A DNA stretch of 6,507 bases from NCBI GenBank assembly GCA_947455285.1, contig CANGOK010000190.1:1-6507 (forward strand), in the 5' to 3' direction. Source of the DNA: Beijerinckiaceae bacterium. GTDB lineage: Bacteria > Pseudomonadota > Alphaproteobacteria > Rhizobiales > Beijerinckiaceae. The notes under the pieces are model-generated. The model was not told the origin of the DNA and ran no database searches. It saw only the letters and a list, made by a program, of their open reading frames with translations. The translations under genes were made by a program, and so were the position numbers. Every line of letters starts with the position of its first letter. Position 1 is the first letter of the stretch. Positions 1 through 5,889 of this stretch are shown in pieces.

Positions 1-947
1 ATGAATTCATGCTGCGCGACGGCGAAGAAGAGAGCGCCGTCGAGGCGCCCGAATTCGTGCGCCAATTGCTCGCCGCTTCCGGCCCCGATGCGGACGCCGC
101 AGTGGTGCGACGTCAGGTCTACACCTTCCATGCGCGCATGGTCGACAAATGGAACACGGCGCGCGTGTTTCTAGCAGGCGACGCCGCGCATCTGACGCCG
201 CCCTTCGCAGGGCAAGGCATGAACAGCGGTGTGCGCGACGCGCATAACCTCGCGTGGAAATTCGCGGGCGTGATCAAGGGCGATTTCGGCCCCGCCCTGC
301 TCGCCACCTATCAGAAAGAGCGCGCGCCCCATGCCTGGTCGCTGATCCAGCTTGCGATCAACATCGGCCGGGTGATGATGCCGACCTCGAAGCTGCAGGC
401 CTTTTTCGTGCACAGCTTCTTCCGCCTCGCGCGCTTCGTGCCGCCGGTGCACAGCTATTTCGCGATGATGAAATACAAGCCCAAGCCTTTTTACGCGGAA
501 GGCTTCCTGCTGCGCGACATGGGCCTTGGCCTCACCGGCCGCATGGCGCCGCAGCCAACGCTCGAAATGCTGGACAAGTCACGCGTCCGGCTCGACGACC
601 TCATGGGCTCTGATTTCGCGCTCGTCGCTTATGGCGATGACGCCCAGCGCGTGATCGCGCAGACGCAGGATCTCGACTTCGGTTTTCACACGCTGAAGCG
701 GATCGCCGTGTCGCCCATGCGCGTCAATCTCGTGCGCGACTTCAAGGCCGCTAACCCTGCGGGCCGCGACATCGACGACACCATGAGCAAACTCAATGCG
801 CCCGGCCGAGATCTGCTTTTGCTGGTGCGGCCTGACCGCTATATCGCCGCCGCCATCGACGCCCATGACGCCTCGGCCATCGCGGAAATGGCGCAATCGA
901 CGCGCGCCCTCGTCGCCAGCGTACGCGGCGCCCGGGCCATCGCCTGA
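1..947 (+). CDS. FAD-dependent aromatic hydroxylase (MhpA/phenol hydroxylase-like), C-terminal part, 5' end outside window
   Basis: This is the C-terminal part (about 314 visible residues) of a class A flavoprotein monooxygenase, a cytoplasmic enzyme that uses NAD(P)H and O2 to hydroxylate a phenolic ring. The reading frame is open to the left edge and the first residues (EFMLRDGEE) match the interior of the family, so the ATG at position 9 is an internal methionine. The second FAD-binding motif is clear: RVFLAGDAAH at about nt 162-191, followed by PPFAGQGMNSGVRDAHNLAW, which contacts the flavin and ribityl chain. The N-terminal GxGxxG Rossmann motif lies upstream of the window. From about nt 585 onward a thioredoxin-like C-terminal domain follows (LDDLMGSDFALVAYGDD), ending with the family-typical LLLVRPDRYIAAAIDA. 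The dioxygenase gene starts 16 bases downstream on the same strand, which suggests co-transcription and a diphenolic product destined for ring cleavage. The family call is firm. The substrate (3-hydroxyphenylpropionate, resorcinol, a phenol or other) cannot be told from this fragment. Confidence 0.9.
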   Translation, partial: EFMLRDGEEESAVEAPEFVRQLLAASGPDADAAVVRRQVYTFHARMVDKWNTARVFLAGDAAHLTPPFAGQGMNSGVRDAHNLAWKFAGVIKGDFGPALLATYQKERAPHAWSLIQLAINIGRVMMPTSKLQAFFVHSFFRLARFVPPVHSYFAMMKYKPKPFYAEGFLLRDMGLGLTGRMAPQPTLEMLDKSRVRLDDLMGSDFALVAYGDDAQRVIAQTQDLDFGFHTLKRIAVSPMRVNLVRDFKAANPAGRDIDDTMSKLNAPGRDLLLLVRPDRYIAAAIDAHDASAIAEMAQSTRALVASVRGARAIA

Positions 948-952
948 GAGAC

Positions 953-957
953 AGGAG
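953..957 (+). promoter_or_regulatory. Ribosome binding site AGGAG that fixes the dioxygenase start
   Basis: AGGAG lies six bases before the ATG at 964, in the 16-base gap after the hydroxylase stop. The same frame stays open back to 796, but that stretch overlaps the hydroxylase in another frame, so the site decides for 964. An in-frame ATG at 982 (codon 7) has no comparable site. Confidence 0.8.
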
Positions 958-963
958 CCAGAG

Positions 964-1797
964 ATGAAACATCACACCAGCATGAAGGCGCATCTCTCCT
1001 ATATCGAGCTCGGATCGCCTGACCCCGAAGCCCTCTCGCATTTTTATCGCGACGCCTTCTCCGCAGAGGTCGAAGCCGTTGGCGATACCCGCATCTGCCG
1101 TGGCCCCGAGCGCTGCGTCATGATTTCGCCCGGCGCGCCCAAGACGCTGAAGTCAGCAGGCTATGCGGTCTATGATCCGGCATGGCTCGACGGGTTGGTC
1201 GAGCGCCTGACCCAGGCTGGCGTGGCGCATGAACGCATGTCTACTGCAATCTTCGAAGACGCCGTCGGCTTCACCGACCTCAGCGGCAACCGCATGTATT
1301 TTGGCGTGCCGCGCGAGCGTGCGCCCGCCACCAAGGGCCTTTCGGGCCGCATCCAGCATGTCGTCGTCGCCACCCGCGATGCGGCGGGAATGGTGGATTT
1401 TTATACGCGCGTCGTCGGCCTCATAGAATCTGACCGCGTGCTCGATGGCGAAGGCGTCATGCGCACCGCCTTCATGCGCTCAGACCACGAGCATCACAGC
1501 TTCGCGGTCTTTCAGGCCGCCGAAGATCGCTTCGATCATCACTGCTATGAGGCGACGGATTGGAACGCGATACGCGATTGGGGCGATCATTTCGCCGACC
1601 TGCGCGTGCCCGTGAAATGGGGCCCTGGCCGCCATGGCCCCGGCAACAATCTCTTCCTCTTCGTCCATGATCCCGACGGCAACTGGGTCGAGATCTCGGC
1701 CGAGATCGAAGTGGTGGCGCCCGACCGTCCGCGCGGCGTCTGGCCCCACGAAGAACGCACCCTCAACTCATGGGGCTCCGCGCCGCTGCGCAGCTGA
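964..1797 (+). CDS. Extradiol ring-cleavage dioxygenase, VOC superfamily (BphC/catechol 2,3-dioxygenase-like)
   Basis: The protein has 277 residues and two vicinal-oxygen-chelate modules, as in type I extradiol dioxygenases: an N-terminal module at about 8-117 and a catalytic module at about 128-250. Such enzymes use a mononuclear Fe(II) (sometimes Mn) to insert O2 next to the two hydroxyls of a catecholic ring. Spaced against Pseudomonas XylE, the metal ligands are all present: H132 (RIQHVVVAT), H193 (FDHHCYEA) and E243 (NWVEISAE). H178 (EHHSFAVF) matches XylE H199 and H224 (GPGRHGPGNN) matches H246. The residue matching XylE Y255 is F233, an unusual replacement in an otherwise intact site. 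The intact ligand set argues for an active enzyme. The gene follows the hydroxylase by 16 bases with a good ribosome binding site, so it probably cleaves that enzyme's product. Its stop codon directly abuts the stop of the opposing penicillin-binding protein gene. The family is near certain; the substrate is unknown. Confidence 0.88.
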   Translation: MKHHTSMKAHLSYIELGSPDPEALSHFYRDAFSAEVEAVGDTRICRGPERCVMISPGAPKTLKSAGYAVYDPAWLDGLVERLTQAGVAHERMSTAIFEDAVGFTDLSGNRMYFGVPRERAPATKGLSGRIQHVVVATRDAAGMVDFYTRVVGLIESDRVLDGEGVMRTAFMRSDHEHHSFAVFQAAEDRFDHHCYEATDWNAIRDWGDHFADLRVPVKWGPGRHGPGNNLFLFVHDPDGNWVEISAEIEVVAPDRPRGVWPHEERTLNSWGSAPLRS

Positions 1798-4200
1798 TCA
1801 ACCGCCGAAGAGCCGTTCCAGCGCGTTCTTCGGACGGCCCTGCGGGATCGCCGCAGGCGGCAGAAGATCGTTGCTGTCGTTGGCTGTCGCCTCACGCCTT
1901 GGCGCAGCCATGGGCGCCTGAACCGGCCGTGGGGGCGGTGGCGCCTGCTGCGTCGCCACGGCTGATGCGGGACGCGCCGCAGGAGCGGGAACCGGGGCGG
2001 ACGCAGTGACAGGCGCAGGCGTCGCTGGCGCGGGAATATCGGCAGGTGGCATCACTTGCGGCGCTTGCGCCTGCTGCGCACCCTCGCGCCAGACCCCGCC
2101 CGGCAGGGGCGCAGGCGGGACATTGCGAAGGGCCTCGCGCATGAAGCGGCTCCAGATGTCCACGGGCAGATTGGCGCCGGACGCGCGCTTCGTCGGCGAA
2201 CTGTCGTCATTGCCGAGCCAGACGCCCGCGACGAGCTGGCTCGTATAGGCGACGAACCATGCGTCGCGATAATCCTGACTGGTGCCGGTCTTGCCCGCCG
2301 CCTGCCAGCCCGGCAACTCCGCCTTTTTCGCGGTGCCGGTGAGCAGGGTCTCCTGCATCATGGCGTTCATCATCGCGACATACTGGGGCTCGATCACCCG
2401 GCCGAAGCTCGACCCCTTGCGCTGATAAAGCATCTGCCCATCAGCCTTGCGCACCCTTGTGATGATATGCGGCTGCACGCCGATGCCCCCATTGGCGAAG
2501 GGCGCATAGGCGTTGACGAGTTCAAGCGGCGTCACCTCGGACGTGCCAAGCGCGATGGAGGCGTCGTTGCGCAGGTCGGAGGCGATTCCAAGACGATGGG
2601 CGGTGGCGATCACCGCCTTGGGGCTGACCTCGAGAGCCAGCCGCACCGCCACCGTATTGAGCGACATGGCCAGCGCCCGGGTCAGCGGCACCGAGCCCTG
2701 ATATTCATGGGTCGAATTTTCCGGCTTCCAGCCCTTGATGTTGATCGGCGCGTCCTCGCGCAGGGTCGCCGGGGTCAGCCCCTTCTCGAGCGCGGTCAGA
2801 TAAACGAAGGGCTTGAAGGAGGAGCCGGGCTGGCGGCGCGCGGCGACGGCGCGGTTGAACTGGCTCTCGGCGTAATTACGCCCGCCGATCAGCGCCTTGA
2901 TCTGGCCGGTCATGTCGACCGCCACCAGCGCGCCCTGCGTCACGCCAAATCGCGGACCCTTCTTCGTCAGCTCATCGGTGAGCGCGAGTTCGCCCGCGCT
3001 CTGCATGACGCTGCTAAGCGTGGTCGTGACGACGACGTCCTCATCGATGGCGCCCAATATTTCGTTGAGCACGTCCATCACATAATCGGCGGCGTAATTC
3101 ACCGAGCCCGACCCGCGCGGCTGCGCCGCCTGCCCGGGATTGGCGAGCGCCAGCTGGCCCATGCTGTCGGTGATGAAGCCCTCGCGCACCATGGCGAGCA
3201 CGACCTGCATGGCGCGATCGGCTGCGCCATTGGGGTTGCGGTTGGGGGCGAGCTTCGTCGGGGCCTTCATCAGGCCAGCGAGGATGGCGGCTTCCTGCAG
3301 CGTCGTCTCGCCGGCGCCATGGCCGAAGTATTTGCGCGCCGCCGCCTCGACCCCATAGGCGCCAGAGCCGAAATAGACCCGGTTGAGATAAAGCTCGAGG
3401 ATCTGGTCCTTGGAATAGCGATGCTCCAGCCAGAGCGCGAGGATCGCCTCCTGGACCTTGCGCGACAGGGTGCGCTCCTGCGTCAGAAAGAGGTTCTTGG
3501 CGAGCTGCTGGGTGATGGTGGAGCCACCCTCCATGCCCCCGCGCCGCAGCACATTGCGCAGCACGGCGCGGCTGATGCCCATGGGGTCGATGCCGAAATG
3601 CGAATAAAAGCGCCGATCCTCGATGGCGATGAAGGCCTTGGGCAGATAGGGCGGCAGATCCTCGATGCGCACCGCCGCGCCCCCGGTGTCGCCGCGATTG
3701 GCGAGGAGCGTCCCATCTTCGGCATGGATCGCGATATTGGGCGGGCGCTTGGGGACCGAAAGCTGATCGATGGCGGGCAATTGCCCCGCGTGCCACGCGA
3801 TGATCGCGCCAAGGCCGATGACGCCCCAGACGCAGAGAACCGCGCAGTAATAGACGAGCCCGCCCAGAAAGGAGCGGCGAGGCTTGCCTTCGGATTTCGC
3901 CTTCTGCTTGCGCGGCTGGGCCGGCTCCTCGTCGAGATCATGATCCTCGACAGGCTGGCCCTTGCGCGCGCGCTTGCCCGCCGCAGGTTCAAGTTCAGGC
4001 GCGTGACCGTGCTTGTCGAAAGACGGTTCGATGCGCATGGCGCCCTTGCGCCTGCGGATATGTTCGGGGCGATCTTCGGGGTCGATGCGCACTTCGTCAG
4101 CGCGCGCCTTGCGGGGCGCAGCCAGTTTGGGCTCGCGCTTTTTGCCGAACCAGCTTCCGCTGCCCATGGCGCCCGCTTCGTCCTTGCCGCCTCGCCGCAT
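1798..4200 (-). CDS. Class A penicillin-binding protein (PBP1A-type bifunctional glycosyltransferase/transpeptidase)
   Basis: This 800-residue inner-membrane enzyme polymerises lipid II into glycan strands and cross-links the stem peptides. A charged cytoplasmic tail of about 110 residues leads to one membrane segment (about 111-136, FLGGLVYYCAVLCVWGVIGL onward). The GT51 glycosyltransferase domain runs from about 160 to 335, with EDRRFYSHFGID (catalytic E194), GGSTITQQLAKN (225-236) and RKVQEAILA (second glutamate E251). The transpeptidase domain, about 420-690, has the three active-site motifs: SxxK at 460-463 (nucleophile S460), SxN at 513-515 (SLN) and KTG at 637-639. The short linker between the domains suggests it lacks the OB-like insert of E. 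coli PBP1A. The end (about 696-776) is rich in proline and alanine and probably disordered. The start at 4200 gives the longest frame; methionine 12 (ATG at 4167) is a possible alternative, and neither has a strong ribosome binding site. A CtrA-like box and promoter lie just upstream, so cell-cycle control is plausible. The family and bifunctional nature are very secure. Confidence 0.97.
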   Translation of the reverse strand: MRRGGKDEAGAMGSGSWFGKKREPKLAAPRKARADEVRIDPEDRPEHIRRRKGAMRIEPSFDKHGHAPELEPAAGKRARKGQPVEDHDLDEEPAQPRKQKAKSEGKPRRSFLGGLVYYCAVLCVWGVIGLGAIIAWHAGQLPAIDQLSVPKRPPNIAIHAEDGTLLANRGDTGGAAVRIEDLPPYLPKAFIAIEDRRFYSHFGIDPMGISRAVLRNVLRRGGMEGGSTITQQLAKNLFLTQERTLSRKVQEAILALWLEHRYSKDQILELYLNRVYFGSGAYGVEAAARKYFGHGAGETTLQEAAILAGLMKAPTKLAPNRNPNGAADRAMQVVLAMVREGFITDSMGQLALANPGQAAQPRGSGSVNYAADYVMDVLNEILGAIDEDVVVTTTLSSVMQSAGELALTDELTKKGPRFGVTQGALVAVDMTGQIKALIGGRNYAESQFNRAVAARRQPGSSFKPFVYLTALEKGLTPATLREDAPINIKGWKPENSTHEYQGSVPLTRALAMSLNTVAVRLALEVSPKAVIATAHRLGIASDLRNDASIALGTSEVTPLELVNAYAPFANGGIGVQPHIITRVRKADGQMLYQRKGSSFGRVIEPQYVAMMNAMMQETLLTGTAKKAELPGWQAAGKTGTSQDYRDAWFVAYTSQLVAGVWLGNDDSSPTKRASGANLPVDIWSRFMREALRNVPPAPLPGGVWREGAQQAQAPQVMPPADIPAPATPAPVTASAPVPAPAARPASAVATQQAPPPPRPVQAPMAAPRREATANDSNDLLPPAAIPQGRPKNALERLFGG

Positions 4201-4220
4201 GTCCGTACCCCGGAATGCGG

Positions 4221-4249
4221 TTTAAAAGACCCTAAATCGGGCCGATTAA
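4221..4249 (-). promoter_or_regulatory. Candidate promoter of the penicillin-binding protein gene
   Basis: On the - strand, TTAATC (4249-4244) is a -35-like element, followed by a 17-base spacer and the -10-like TTTAAA (4226-4221, four of six matches to TATAAT). Transcription would start near 4214, giving a leader of about 13 bases to the ATG at 4200, or about 46 if methionine 12 is the true start. The -35 element is weak alone, which fits a promoter that needs an activator, and it overlaps the CtrA-like box. This is inferred from sequence only. Confidence 0.4.
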
Positions 4250-4260
4250 GGGCCGGTTAA
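4239..4260. repeat. Tandem 11-bp direct repeat
   Basis: GGGCCGATTAA (4239-4249) is followed immediately by GGGCCGGTTAA (4250-4260), two head-to-tail copies with one mismatch. The TTAA at the end of each copy forms the two halves of the CtrA-type box, so the repeat probably reflects a two-site binding element rather than a mobile or structural repeat. Confidence 0.6.
4246..4260 (-). promoter_or_regulatory. CtrA-type box TTAA-N7-TTAA upstream of the penicillin-binding protein gene
   Basis: TTAA and TTAA are separated by exactly seven bases; on the - strand the site reads TTAACCGGCCCTTAATC. This matches the binding consensus of the alphaproteobacterial cell-cycle regulator CtrA (TTAA-N7-TTAA). 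It begins 46 bases before the ATG and overlaps the proposed -35 element, the usual placement at CtrA-activated promoters. The match is seen directly; CtrA binding is inferred. Confidence 0.55.
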
Positions 4261-4280
4261 GGCGGATTTCAGGGGCGAAG

Positions 4281-4303
4281 GGGCCGACGCAGGGCGCCGG
4301 CCC
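4281..4303 (-). terminator. Possible hairpin after the isochorismatase-family gene
   Basis: GGGCCG (4281-4286) pairs with CGGCCC (4298-4303) around an 11-base loop, beginning seven bases past the stop codon of the amidohydrolase gene in its transcript. No T-run follows it on the - strand, so it is not a standard intrinsic terminator. It could be a weak pause or 3'-end stabilising hairpin, or chance in G+C-rich DNA. Confidence 0.25.
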
Positions 4304-4310
4304 ATCGCGA

Positions 4311-4994
4311 TCACTTGGCGGCCATGCCGTCGAGATGGGCGATGACATCGCCCACGTGCATCACGTCAGCATATTTGTGATGGAGGTCGAAGAGGTTGAC
4401 CTTGTGGCTCAGCATCGAGCGATCATAGGTGCATTCCTCGACCAGCACATTGTGAAAGCCGTAGGAATAGGCGTCCACAGTCGAGGCGCGCACGCAGCCT
4501 GACGTGCTCTCGCCGCAGATGATGAGGCTCTCAACCCCGAGCCTGCGCAAATGGGCGATGAGCGGGGTGCCGAAGAAGGCGGAGGCGCGCTCCTTGTAGA
4601 TCACGAGATCACCGGGATGGGGCGCGAACTCCTCCTTGATCCCGTAGACATCCTCGACCTCGCGGCCCATGCGCCGGTTGGTGGAATGAACGCCCGAGGT
4701 GTCGGCGTGGCGCGTCGAATAGATGACGGGAATGCCCGCCCGGCGCGCCGCCGCGAAGAGCTTCTGCGTGGGCGCGATGGCCTTCCACGCGTTCTCGCCG
4801 CAGGAGCCGGAGAATTCGCGGTTCACTTCGAGAACGGGGCGATTACCGCCGAGATAAGCCTTGTTGTAGAGGTCGATGGCGAGAATCGCGGGGCGCGGGC
4901 CCACATAGAGATCGCGGCGATAGGCGCTGTAGATCTCGATCAGCTCATCGTTGATGATGTCTTTCCAGCAATAGTCTTCGAACTTGTCGGTCAT
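4311..4994 (-). CDS. Isochorismatase-family cysteine amidohydrolase (N-carbamoylsarcosine amidase/maleamate amidase-like)
   Basis: The 227-residue cytosolic protein has the cysteine hydrolase triad of the isochorismatase-like superfamily: D41 in AILAIDLYNKAY, K134 in VIYKERASAFFGTPL and nucleophile C167 in CGESTSGCVRASTVDAYSYG. The TSGCVRAST block with the following DA-S-GF pattern resembles N-carbamoylsarcosine amidohydrolase and maleamate amidohydrolase (NicF), which release ammonia from a small carbamoyl or amide substrate. True isochorismatases lack this cysteine block. The length is normal for the family, though a leader of about 35 residues precedes the first strand, as in the carbamoylsarcosine and maleamate group. 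AGGGA (5005-5001 on the - strand) lies six bases before the ATG. It follows the dienelactone-hydrolase-family gene by 21 bases and is probably co-transcribed with it. The pairing hints at a catabolic step yielding a dicarboxylic acid or amide, but the substrate is unproven. The family is firm and the subfamily moderate. Confidence 0.88.
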   Translation of the reverse strand: MTDKFEDYCWKDIINDELIEIYSAYRRDLYVGPRPAILAIDLYNKAYLGGNRPVLEVNREFSGSCGENAWKAIAPTQKLFAAARRAGIPVIYSTRHADTSGVHSTNRRMGREVEDVYGIKEEFAPHPGDLVIYKERASAFFGTPLIAHLRRLGVESLIICGESTSGCVRASTVDAYSYGFHNVLVEECTYDRSMLSHKVNLFDLHHKYADVMHVGDVIAHLDGMAAK

Positions 4995-5015
4995 GCTTCT
5001 TCCCTGATGCGATGA

Positions 5016-5819
5016 TTATTCGTAGCGGACGTTCTTGGTGAAGTCATAGTTCGGCGAGAGCGCGGCCTTGAAGCTTTGCTGGACGAAGTCGCCTTCGGAT
5101 TTCGGGGCGAAGGCGCGCGCGAGGAATTCACGCTGCGTTCGCCACGCGGCCTCGGCCTGTTCGCGGCGATAGCGCCCGGGCATGGTGTCATTGAGCCAGC
5201 CATGGGGCGCTCCGCCAAACATCTCGACATGGAAGGTTTTATTGGTGCGTTCAAGCGCGGCGCGCAAGCGACGCACATGATCGATGGAAATGATGTGGTC
5301 GCCCTCGCCATACATGCCGAGCACCGGGCAATCGGCCCGTTCAATCAGCGTATCAAGGCCAACGGGGAAGCGCGCGTTGACCTGCCATTCGCGATCCTGC
5401 GCCGCGCCATACCAGACCAGCGCCGCAGAAATCTTGCGATGGGCGGCCAGAACGATCGGATGGCGCCCCGTCTGGCACACGCCCATGGCGGCGATGCGGG
5501 TCAGATCGGCGGGCGGCGTATCGGCCAGCGCGGCGATGGCCGCCTCCATATAGTCGAGCGATTCGGCGTCGGTCATGTCATAGCCGGCGTCGCCCCGGTG
5601 CAGCGCGTCCTGATCGGGATGTCTGAAGAAGTAATCCGCGGCGATGCAGACATAGCCCTCGCGCGCATGGCGACGCGCCAGATCCATCGTATGGGGCACG
5701 AGACCGTAGCGTTCGTGCAGCAGCACGATGACCGGAACCTTCTCAGCCGCATCGGGCGCCGCGATGAAGGCGGGCAGGCCTCCGGCGCAGGTCGTGGTCC
5801 AGGTCTTGATCTCCGCCAT
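5016..5819 (-). CDS. Dienelactone hydrolase family alpha/beta-hydrolase
   Basis: The 267-residue protein has the dienelactone hydrolase fold. E36 sits in VLLHERYGL, the usual HE position after the first long strand; the nucleophile is C115 in MGVCQTGRHP; the acid is D174 in MYGEGDHIIS; and the base is H206 in FGGAPHGWLND. Family members hydrolyse lactones such as 4-carboxymethylenebutenolide in (chloro)catechol breakdown, or various esters. The elbow reads GVCQTG instead of the usual GxCxGG, and a tail of about 29 residues (from about 239, ending NYDFTKNVRYE) goes beyond typical members of 230-240 residues. The substrate may therefore differ from dienelactone. The frame stays open upstream to 5993, but that part overlaps the ATPase gene. 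The ATG at 5819 follows a strong purine-rich ribosome binding site (AAAAGGGGGGGAG at 5836-5824) and gives a normal N-terminus. It has its own promoter and is followed by the amidohydrolase gene. Confidence 0.9.
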   Translation of the reverse strand: MAEIKTWTTTCAGGLPAFIAAPDAAEKVPVIVLLHERYGLVPHTMDLARRHAREGYVCIAADYFFRHPDQDALHRGDAGYDMTDAESLDYMEAAIAALADTPPADLTRIAAMGVCQTGRHPIVLAAHRKISAALVWYGAAQDREWQVNARFPVGLDTLIERADCPVLGMYGEGDHIISIDHVRRLRAALERTNKTFHVEMFGGAPHGWLNDTMPGRYRREQAEAAWRTQREFLARAFAPKSEGDFVQQSFKAALSPNYDFTKNVRYE

Positions 5820-5823
5820 GTCG

Positions 5824-5836
5824 CTCCCCCCCTTTT
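5824..5836 (-). promoter_or_regulatory. Ribosome binding site that fixes the dienelactone hydrolase start
   Basis: On the - strand a purine tract of four A, seven G and AG ends four bases before the ATG at 5819. It separates this start from in-frame upstream methionines that would overlap the ATPase gene. The run of seven G is the longest homopolymer I noticed in the non-coding stretches. Confidence 0.75.
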
Positions 5837-5847
5837 GATTTTCGCCG

Positions 5848-5876
5848 ATTAAAGAGCACCGGCGGCGCTTCGTCAA
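5848..5876 (-). promoter_or_regulatory. Sigma70-like promoter of the dienelactone hydrolase-amidohydrolase operon
   Basis: On the - strand TTGACG (5876-5871) is followed by a 17-base spacer and TTTAAT (5853-5848). Each hexamer differs from consensus by one base and the spacing is optimal. The start would fall near 5841, giving a leader of about 21 bases that contains the purine-rich ribosome binding site. It lies in the 70-base gap after the ATPase gene, so the two downstream enzymes can be expressed separately from the ATPase. Confidence 0.65.
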
Positions 5877-5881
5877 AGCGC
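5865..5881. repeat. Inverted repeat GCGCTT-N5-AAGCGC over the -35 element
   Basis: A perfect 6-bp inverted repeat with a 5-base centre covers the -35 hexamer of the proposed promoter and begins eight bases after the ATPase stop codon. It could be an operator half-site pair, or a weak hairpin ending the ATPase transcript; no T-run follows directly. Chance occurrence is possible. Confidence 0.35.
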
Positions 5882-5889
5882 GTCCTGCT

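Noticed and set aside
796..963. N-terminal extension of the dioxygenase into the hydroxylase gene
   Set aside because: It overlaps the hydroxylase in another frame, encodes a Pro/Arg/Ser-rich stretch foreign to the family, and the AGGAG at 953-957 points to the ATG at 964.
1785..1794. 10-bp palindrome GCTGCGCAGC at the end of the dioxygenase gene, considered as a terminator
   Set aside because: It has no T-run on either strand and only a three-base-pair stem with a tetraloop, so it is not a credible intrinsic terminator.
1950..2045. Repetitive G+C-rich stretch encoding the proline/alanine-rich tail of the penicillin-binding protein, considered as a DNA repeat
   Set aside because: The nucleotide units are irregular; the pattern comes from the low-complexity protein tail rather than from tandem DNA copies.
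2056..4260. A 734-codon open frame on the + strand antisense to the penicillin-binding protein gene
   Set aside because: Its codons align exactly with those of the sense gene, so a stop would require TTA, CTA or TCA codons in the sense frame, which are rare at this G+C content. The product is a low-complexity Arg/Ala/Gly/His/Asp sequence without recognisable motifs, while the sense protein has a full set of catalytic motifs.
5076..5852. A 258-codon open frame on the + strand antisense to the dienelactone hydrolase gene
   Set aside because: It is codon-aligned with the sense gene for the same composition reason, and its product has no recognisable domain.
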